Assembly: GCA_013203725.1 (NCBI GenBank)
Contig: JABMPK010000003.1
Span: 1 to 30,440 of the forward strand
Reading direction: 5' to 3'
Length of the DNA stretch: 30,440 nucleotides
From: Candidatus Uhrbacteria bacterium
GTDB lineage: Bacteria > Patescibacteriota > Patescibacteriia > UBA9934 > UBA11717
In this document: positions 23,025 through 27,957 of the stretch, piece after piece
How the letters are laid out: each line of letters begins with the position of its first letter
Numbering within the stretch: the stretch's first letter is position 1
Translations under genes and position numbers: made by a program
Notes under the pieces: model-generated
Databases searched by the model: none
Told to the model about the DNA's origin: nothing
What the model saw: only the letters and a program-made list of their open reading frames with translations

Positions 23025-25049
23025 ATGTCTATCAACGTTACACATCTTGCCCGACGCCTTCGCGTGCCTACTAAAGAACTTCTGGAAAAGCTTCCGGAGC
23101 TTGGTTTTTCGCTTGGAAAACGTGCGATTAAAGTGAACGACCGCGAGGCTGCGGCTATTCAGCGTGCGTGGGGAGATATGAAGCGTAAGGAGGCGGTTCA
23201 GAAGAGGCACAAAGAACAGCAAGATCGTGAAGAGCGTAGAGTTAAGCGTTTGGAAGAGACTAAGGATAACGCAATCGAACTTCCTAGCTTGATGACCGTG
23301 CGAGCGTTTGCCGAATTACTAGAGCTTCCAGTTACAAGTGTGATTCAGGAGTTGATGCGAGCAGGAGTACTTGCGAACATGAACCAGAATATCGATTTTG
23401 AAACAGCTGCGATTGTAGCTGGTGATATGGGGTTCCACGTTACAAATGTGGATGATGTTCGTGATGATGTGCAGGATCAAGAACTCGATCGTATACAGCA
23501 GGTGTTGTCTGAAGACAAAGGAGCTGTGCGCGCTCCGGTTGTTGTTGTTATGGGTCACGTTGACCATGGTAAAACACGACTACTGGACGCTATCCGAAAA
23601 ACTCACATCATAGATACTGAGTCTGGCGGAATCACGCAGCACATTGGTGCATACCAAGCAGAGCGCAATGGTCAGGAGATTACATTCATCGACACTCCGG
23701 GACACGAAGCGTTTACAGTTATGCGATCGCGTGGAGCGAAGGTAGCAGATATTGCGATCCTTGTTGTAGCAGCGGACGACGGTGTTCAGCCACAAACAAA
23801 AGAAGCTATCGACATTATCAAGGCGTCAAAGATGCCAATGATTGTTGCGATTAACAAGATCGACGTAGCTGGTGCTGATATTGAGAAAGTTAAACGTGAA
23901 CTTGCGGACTTGAATTTAAGCCCTGAGGAATGGGGTGGCAGTACAATCATGGTTCCAATTTCTGCAAAGAAGGAAGAGGGGATCGATGCTTTGCTGGATG
24001 CCTTGTTGCTCGTTTTTGATGTAGAGAAAGATAAAATTACAGCAAACCCAGATCGAACAGCCATTGGAACTATCATCGAGTCGCACGTCGACAAAGGTGC
24101 AGGTCCGGTTGCAACTGTTTTGATTCAGAGCGGAACACTGCACGCTAGTGACACGCTTGGTGTTCGTGGTGAGAACTACGGAAAGGTTCGTGCTATGCAG
24201 AATTATCTTGGAGCACGTATCAAGGAAGCTGGTCCATCTGTCCCTGTTCAGATTTTGGGATGGAAGGTGACACCGGTAGTTGGAGATATCATGGAAGTTG
24301 CGAATGCCAAGGATTTAGTGATGACTTCGAAGTCAAGAATGAATAGCGCATCTATGAACGCTGTATCCGCAGCAGCGGTTCAGAGAGTAGAGTCTGACGA
24401 TCCTAATGGAGGAAAGAAAGTTTTGAATATTATTTTGAAAGCCGACGTACTTGGATCTATCGAGGCGATCTTGGGACTGTTCGACAAAGTTAAGCATGAT
24501 GACGTTGGAATACAGGTAGTGCACAAGGCGCTTGGAAACGTGACAGAAGCAGATATCGCAAGAGCAGAAGGTACGAGTGCTATCGTTGTTGGTTTCCATG
24601 TGAAGTTGCCGGGCAAGGTTGAGGTATTGGCACGAGAAAAGGGAGTGGACGTGACTCAGTACGATATCATCTACAAACTATTCGAAGACGTTGTAAAACG
24701 ATTGCAAGGAATGTTGAGCGATGAAGTCATCATCAAAGAAATTGGAAAGTTAGAAGTGCTCGCGATCTTCTCGAAGGTCGACAATGGAATGGTCATTGGT
24801 GGAAACGTTACCGAAGGTCGTATCGAAGCAAAATCAAAGTTACGCATATGGCGCGACGGCGAGCTTATTGGAGATGGTGATGTTGGCGACCTTCGTTCTG
24901 GCAAAGAATCTGTTAAAGATGTTGAGAAGGGAACTCAGTGTGGTATTCAGTACGTTGGAAAGACCAAGATTGAAGAGGGTGATATTTTGGAAGCGTACAT
25001 TGAAGAAAGTATTGCAAAAAAATTAGTTATTGAAGGAGCTAACGCGTAA
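23025..25049 (+). CDS. infB: Translation initiation factor IF-2
   Basis: Encodes 674 aa. GTPase that brings initiator tRNA to the 30S subunit and promotes subunit joining. Two short IF2_N modules are visible (about 2-50 and 88-137). The G domain follows with G1 GHVDHGKT (177-184), GGITQHIGAY switch I, G3 DTPGHEAF, and G4 NKID; then domain II and the C-terminal IF2 domains (about 450-674). The N-terminal region is short compared with Escherichia coli (890 aa). The ATG is followed by the IF2_N start and has no Shine-Dalgarno; the leader can fold into the family B hairpin. Confidence 0.97.
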   Translation: MSINVTHLARRLRVPTKELLEKLPELGFSLGKRAIKVNDREAAAIQRAWGDMKRKEAVQKRHKEQQDREERRVKRLEETKDNAIELPSLMTVRAFAELLELPVTSVIQELMRAGVLANMNQNIDFETAAIVAGDMGFHVTNVDDVRDDVQDQELDRIQQVLSEDKGAVRAPVVVVMGHVDHGKTRLLDAIRKTHIIDTESGGITQHIGAYQAERNGQEITFIDTPGHEAFTVMRSRGAKVADIAILVVAADDGVQPQTKEAIDIIKASKMPMIVAINKIDVAGADIEKVKRELADLNLSPEEWGGSTIMVPISAKKEEGIDALLDALLLVFDVEKDKITANPDRTAIGTIIESHVDKGAGPVATVLIQSGTLHASDTLGVRGENYGKVRAMQNYLGARIKEAGPSVPVQILGWKVTPVVGDIMEVANAKDLVMTSKSRMNSASMNAVSAAAVQRVESDDPNGGKKVLNIILKADVLGSIEAILGLFDKVKHDDVGIQVVHKALGNVTEADIARAEGTSAIVVGFHVKLPGKVEVLAREKGVDVTQYDIIYKLFEDVVKRLQGMLSDEVIIKEIGKLEVLAIFSKVDNGMVIGGNVTEGRIEAKSKLRIWRDGELIGDGDVGDLRSGKESVKDVEKGTQCGIQYVGKTKIEEGDILEAYIEESIAKKLVIEGANA

Positions 25050-25060
25050 GAGGGTCGGTG

Positions 25061-25122
25061 CATGGTTGATGGTTCATAGTGCATGAGATCTCTCTGGAAC
25101 CATGAACCGAGAACCATCAACC
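25061..25122. repeat. Intergenic palindromic repeat, family B copy 2
   Basis: CATGGTTGATGGTTCAT on the left, GAACCATGAACC and GAACCATCAACC on the right; the same words as in the infB leader. The two copies bracket infB. Confidence 0.75.
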
Positions 25123-25126
25123 AAAA

Positions 25127-25147
25127 ACTAGATCCGTGCGATCTAGT
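25127..25147 (+). terminator. infB terminator
   Basis: 8-bp stem ACTAGATC / GATCTAGT with loop CGTGC, A5 before and T6 after. Confidence 0.88.
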
Positions 25148-25255
25148 TTTTTCTTGCATCACGCCGGATTCCCAATTATTGAACTTTCTGATAAAATCCG
25201 ACAACGAGGCTCCGTTAGTTCGTCCTCTGGAACTCATTTTTAATCTATATTGTAT

Positions 25256-25564
25256 ATGGATCTTAGCAAAGAGAATTTTGATCAGACGGTAACGGAATCA
25301 GACGGCGTTGTGCTTGTTGATTTTTGGGCGCCTTGGTGTGGTCCTTGCAAGATGATGGCGCCAGTAGTGGACGAAGTAGATGGTGAAGTAGAAAAGTTGA
25401 CTGTAGGTAAGGTGAATGTGGACGACAACCAGGAACTTGCAATGCAGTACAACGTTCTTTCAATTCCAACGTTTGTAATATTCAAAGGTGGTCAGGTAGT
25501 TGACCAGTTTTCTGGATCAATGGGTAAAGAGGCTTTAAAGGAACGTGTTACAAAACATCTTTAA
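25256..25564 (+). CDS. trxA: Thioredoxin
   Basis: Encodes 102 aa, full-length thioredoxin fold. Reduces protein disulfides with the active-site pair in WAPWCGPCK (Cys28, Cys31); the cis-Pro loop is SIPTF. It is recycled by the reductase encoded one base downstream. The start is taken at the ATG followed by DLSKENF; a TTG two codons earlier is less likely. No Shine-Dalgarno; TATATT lies only a few bases upstream, so the leader is minimal. Confidence 0.96.
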   Translation: MDLSKENFDQTVTESDGVVLVDFWAPWCGPCKMMAPVVDEVDGEVEKLTVGKVNVDDNQELAMQYNVLSIPTFVIFKGGQVVDQFSGSMGKEALKERVTKHL

Positions 25565-25565
25565 T

Positions 25566-26483
25566 ATGCGTGATGTTGTTATCTTGGGTTCAGGCCCCGC
25601 AGGTTTAACGGCGGCGATTTATGCGGCACGCGCTGACATGAAGCCACTTGTTGTACACGGACCACAACCTGGAGGGCAACTGACGATTACAACCGAGGTA
25701 GACAATTGGCCAGGATTCGAGAATGGGATCATGGGGCCAGAGCTCATGGAAGAGATGAAAAAGCAGGCTGCTCGGTTTGGTACAGAGTATAAAGAAGGCT
25801 GGGTAGAAAAGGTGGATCTTTCTGCAGAGAAAAAGACACTTACGTTCTCGGACGGATCGACCTTGGACACAAAAGCGTTGATCGTGACGACAGGCGCGTC
25901 TGCAATGTGGCTCGGCATTCCCGGAGAGCAGGAGTTTCAAGGTAAGGGAGTGAGTGCGTGTGCTACATGCGACGGTTTCTTTTTCCGCGACAAGAAAGTT
26001 GTTGTTGTGGGTGGGGGAGACACTGCTTTAGAAGAGGCGACATTCTTGACCAAGTTTGCGGGCGAGGTTGTGATGTTAGTGCGACGTGATGAGTTTAGGG
26101 GCTCAAAGGCTATGCAAGCTAAGGCTCGCGCAAACGACAAGATTACGATCATGTGGAATACATCTGCGAAAGAGATCGTAGGTGACGGAAAAGTTACTGG
26201 CGTGAAGCTTGTTAACAATCAGACAAAGGAGGAGAGTGAAATTGAGGCAGACGGTTTCTTTGTAGCAATTGGTCACAAGCCAAACACAGATTTGTTCAAA
26301 GGACAGTTGGACATGTTGGACAGTGGGTATCTGACGATAGCCGAGCCGTTCACAACTAAGACAAAGGTCCCGGGAGTTTTTGCCGCGGGAGACGTAGCAG
26401 ACCATGTGTACCGCCAAGCGGTAACGGCTGCAGGTACTGGGTGCATGGCAGCGTTGGATGCAGAACGTTGGTTAGAGGAATAA
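25566..26483 (+). CDS. trxB: Thioredoxin-disulfide reductase
   Basis: Encodes 305 aa. FAD enzyme that passes electrons from NAD(P)H to thioredoxin. FAD-binding GSGPAG (8-13), GGQL segment, redox pair CATC (Cys132, Cys135) followed by DG, second dinucleotide motif GGGDTA (149-154), then GVFAAGDV near the C-terminus. The start is one base after the trxA stop (TAA-T-ATG), so the pair is coupled. The second nucleotide motif is followed by RRDEFRGS, where NADPH enzymes often have HRR-type residues; cofactor preference is therefore open. Ends at a strong bidirectional terminator. Confidence 0.96.
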   Translation: MRDVVILGSGPAGLTAAIYAARADMKPLVVHGPQPGGQLTITTEVDNWPGFENGIMGPELMEEMKKQAARFGTEYKEGWVEKVDLSAEKKTLTFSDGSTLDTKALIVTTGASAMWLGIPGEQEFQGKGVSACATCDGFFFRDKKVVVVGGGDTALEEATFLTKFAGEVVMLVRRDEFRGSKAMQAKARANDKITIMWNTSAKEIVGDGKVTGVKLVNNQTKEESEIEADGFFVAIGHKPNTDLFKGQLDMLDSGYLTIAEPFTTKTKVPGVFAAGDVADHVYRQAVTAAGTGCMAALDAERWLEE

Positions 26484-26491
26484 AAAAAACG

Positions 26492-26510
26492 CGAGCCCCG
26501 TACGGGCTCG
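26492..26510. terminator. Bidirectional terminator between trxB and orphan operon
   Basis: CGAGCCC / GGGCTCG stem with loop CGTAC, A8 on the left and T5 on the right. The stop codon of the minus-strand gene lies in the flank. Confidence 0.88.
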
Positions 26511-26513
26511 TTT

Positions 26514-27002
26514 TTAGTCTGTACGCACTTTGTCCATCATGATCAACCTGTTGTCTGGAATCGACTTTGGGGGTCGGTTCTGAATTCCGTACGCGGCTGC
26601 GTAGTGGACCAGCATGACGCCTACGTCCCAGAGCATGATGACAAGATCCGGATCGCTCAAGATATCGTTTCCATCGAATTCGGGAACGATCATGTCTCCG
26701 GTGTCACGGTCGTTGCCTTTCATCATCCCGGCTCCGATGCCAATAGTGTTGGCCATCCACTGGGAGAGGAGCGCAGACTTCTCGATGTTCAGAGGGTTGT
26801 AGAGCTCCCAGTACAAATCCTCGAGCCGCAGCCAGAGTGGGTTGTATGTCTGGTAGCGCGCAAGGATCTTCACGGTCCTTAGGAAAAGCAGCCCTCCGCT
26901 TGGGAGGACGCTCTCATCTGGGACAACGATCAGTGCGAGCGTATCTTTTTCAGTGAGTCCGATACACGCATACAGCGGAGTGCGCTCAGTTCCGTCTATC
27001 AT
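26514..27002 (-). CDS. Orphan protein, cassette operon gene 2
   Basis: Encodes 162 aa from MIDGTERTPLYACIGL, whose ATG overlaps the upstream stop by four bases (ATGA). The mid-region reads LRLEDLYWELYNPLNIEKSALLSQWM, followed by a Gly/Met-rich IGIGAGMMKG stretch and an acidic segment ending in LVIMLWDVGVMLVHYAAAYGI. No signal peptide or known motif. Its codons are GC-richer than those of trxB and leuS. Tight coupling with the gene before it suggests that the two proteins work together. Function unknown. Confidence 0.7.
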   Translation of the reverse strand: MIDGTERTPLYACIGLTEKDTLALIVVPDESVLPSGGLLFLRTVKILARYQTYNPLWLRLEDLYWELYNPLNIEKSALLSQWMANTIGIGAGMMKGNDRDTGDMIVPEFDGNDILSDPDLVIMLWDVGVMLVHYAAAYGIQNRPPKSIPDNRLIMMDKVRTD

Positions 27003-27451
27003 CGCAACGGCCTCAGTTCGACACGCGTAGCGCATCGTGCGAGGCGAATCAGTTCCAAATCGATTAGGTGATCTTCAGCAAGCTTGCGCATCGTCGCCTT
27101 TCCGACATCGCCGATTTCCATTTCCAGTTCGGTTGTAGGAATCGTGGCACCATCCAAGCAAGGGTATGCCGGGAACTTGAAGCAGCGAATTTGCATGTCG
27201 CTAAGCCCCTCCGTGATGGCGCTTTCCATCCACGCGTACAAGAGAGACAGATCCAGGTGTCCTTTTCTGAACAAGAAGTCTGCAATGCCTTCAACTTCTT
27301 GCCATGCATCGCAAACTACTCGGTAACTTGCGACGTATCTACTCCACTTTTCGCGTTGAAGTGAGAGTCCGTGAGAATCAACCAACGGCTCCACTGCGAG
27401 CAGTGCGATTTGCGGTTCTGCTCGCAAACACGACAATGGTATAACGTTCAT
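26999..27451 (-). CDS. Orphan protein, cassette operon gene 1
   Basis: Encodes 150 aa from MNVIPLSCLRAEP. The start is set by a full AGGAGGT Shine-Dalgarno 4 nt upstream. The protein appears mixed alpha/beta, with a Trp/Tyr-rich centre (EKWSRYVASYRVVCDAWQEVEG) and a likely helical C-terminus (KATMRKLAEDHLIDLELIRLARCA). No recognised domain, signal or membrane segment. First gene of the two-gene unit. A weak promoter (TTGACG at 27498-27493) would put the transcript start almost on the Shine-Dalgarno, so the promoter assignment is unsure. Confidence 0.7.
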   Translation of the reverse strand: MNVIPLSCLRAEPQIALLAVEPLVDSHGLSLQREKWSRYVASYRVVCDAWQEVEGIADFLFRKGHLDLSLLYAWMESAITEGLSDMQIRCFKFPAYPCLDGATIPTTELEMEIGDVGKATMRKLAEDHLIDLELIRLARCATRVELRPLR

Positions 27452-27504
27452 GGCGACCTCCTGAACCTGTTGTACACGATAACGCATGATCGCGTCAAAA
27501 AAAG

Positions 27505-27738
27505 ACGACCCCCGGTACAGCGGTACCGGGAGCCGAGGTCCTTGAGGGCGACGCACAAACTACTTGCGTAGGCGTCGTGCTTCGAGTAACGAGCCACGTC
27601 GTGTGATATTCCGCCGGTCGTGCGGGCGCGCTAGACAGCCATATATGGAGTTCTCCGGGATCGTGTGTGGTGAGGGTGGCGGCTGCACGTTGCATTGCCG
27701 CGTTGTGGTCCCGCCGTAGCCGTAGCCTAGTTGGGATT
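27505..27738 (-). ncRNA. Unassigned short transcription unit (possible small RNA)
   Basis: Bounded by a clear promoter (27745-27773) and a strong terminator (27511-27530), giving a predicted transcript of about 230 nt. Reading frames within it lack a Shine-Dalgarno, are Arg/Pro-biased, and one runs straight through the terminator, so none is convincing as a protein. Internal complementarity is present, for example GCGACGC at 27547-27553 facing GCGTCGT at 27570-27576, enclosing a CTACTTGCGTAG hairpin. It may be a structured RNA, or a decayed cassette that lost its gene. Confidence 0.4.
27511..27530 (-). terminator. Terminator upstream of the orphan operon
   Basis: 8-bp stem CCCGGTAC / GTACCGGG with a 4-nt loop, followed on the minus strand by GTCGTCTTTTTTT. 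It ends a transcript coming from higher coordinates. Confidence 0.85.
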
Positions 27739-27744
27739 GAAAAT

Positions 27745-27773
27745 ATGTTAACAAAGCGAAATAATTCTGTCAA
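27745..27773 (-). promoter_or_regulatory. Promoter of the unassigned unit
   Basis: Perfect TTGACA -35, 17-bp spacer, TAACAT -10 on the minus strand. Confidence 0.65.
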
Positions 27774-27786
27774 AAAACACGACTCT

Positions 27787-27829
27787 AAAAAAAATGACCT
27801 CCCCCGGCACCGTAGTGCAGGAGGAGGTC
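27787..27829 (-). terminator. Terminator-like hairpin with no gene
   Basis: GACCTCC / GGAGGTC stem followed on the minus strand by T8. No convincing minus-strand gene lies upstream of it (27830-27957 holds only a G-rich palindrome and the leuS promoter), so it may be the remnant of a lost cassette. Confidence 0.6.
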
Positions 27830-27854
27830 GCAGTAGAATCTATCAGTCGGGCTT

Positions 27855-27903
27855 GGGGACAGTCCCGGGGACAGGTACGGGGACAGTCCCCGGGACTGTC
27901 CCC
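27855..27903. repeat. GGGGACAGTCCC palindromic element (REP-like)
   Basis: Three GGGGACAG words, two of them reading GGGGACAGTCCC. The right part (27879-27903) is a 12-bp-arm palindrome with a one-base centre. Elements with this GGGGACTGTCCCC core occur in many bacterial genomes and are often linked with single-strand (Y1/REP-associated) transposases; no transposase is in the window. Confidence 0.7.
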
Positions 27904-27919
27904 GTTATCGTGAGTACCG

Positions 27920-27948
27920 TTGCATATGACTGATAATATTGCTAATAT
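27920..27948 (+). promoter_or_regulatory. leuS promoter
   Basis: TTGCAT, 17-bp spacer, TAATAT. An overlapping TATAAA (27946-27951) lies exactly 6 nt before the ATG. Either box gives a leader of at most a few bases. Confidence 0.6.
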
Positions 27949-27957
27949 AAAGGAACT

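Noticed and set aside
27495..27773. Minus-strand frame of 92 aa in the trxB-leuS gap
   Set aside because: Its start lies at the promoter -35 and it reads through the terminator; the composition is biased. An RNA or a decayed cassette is more likely.
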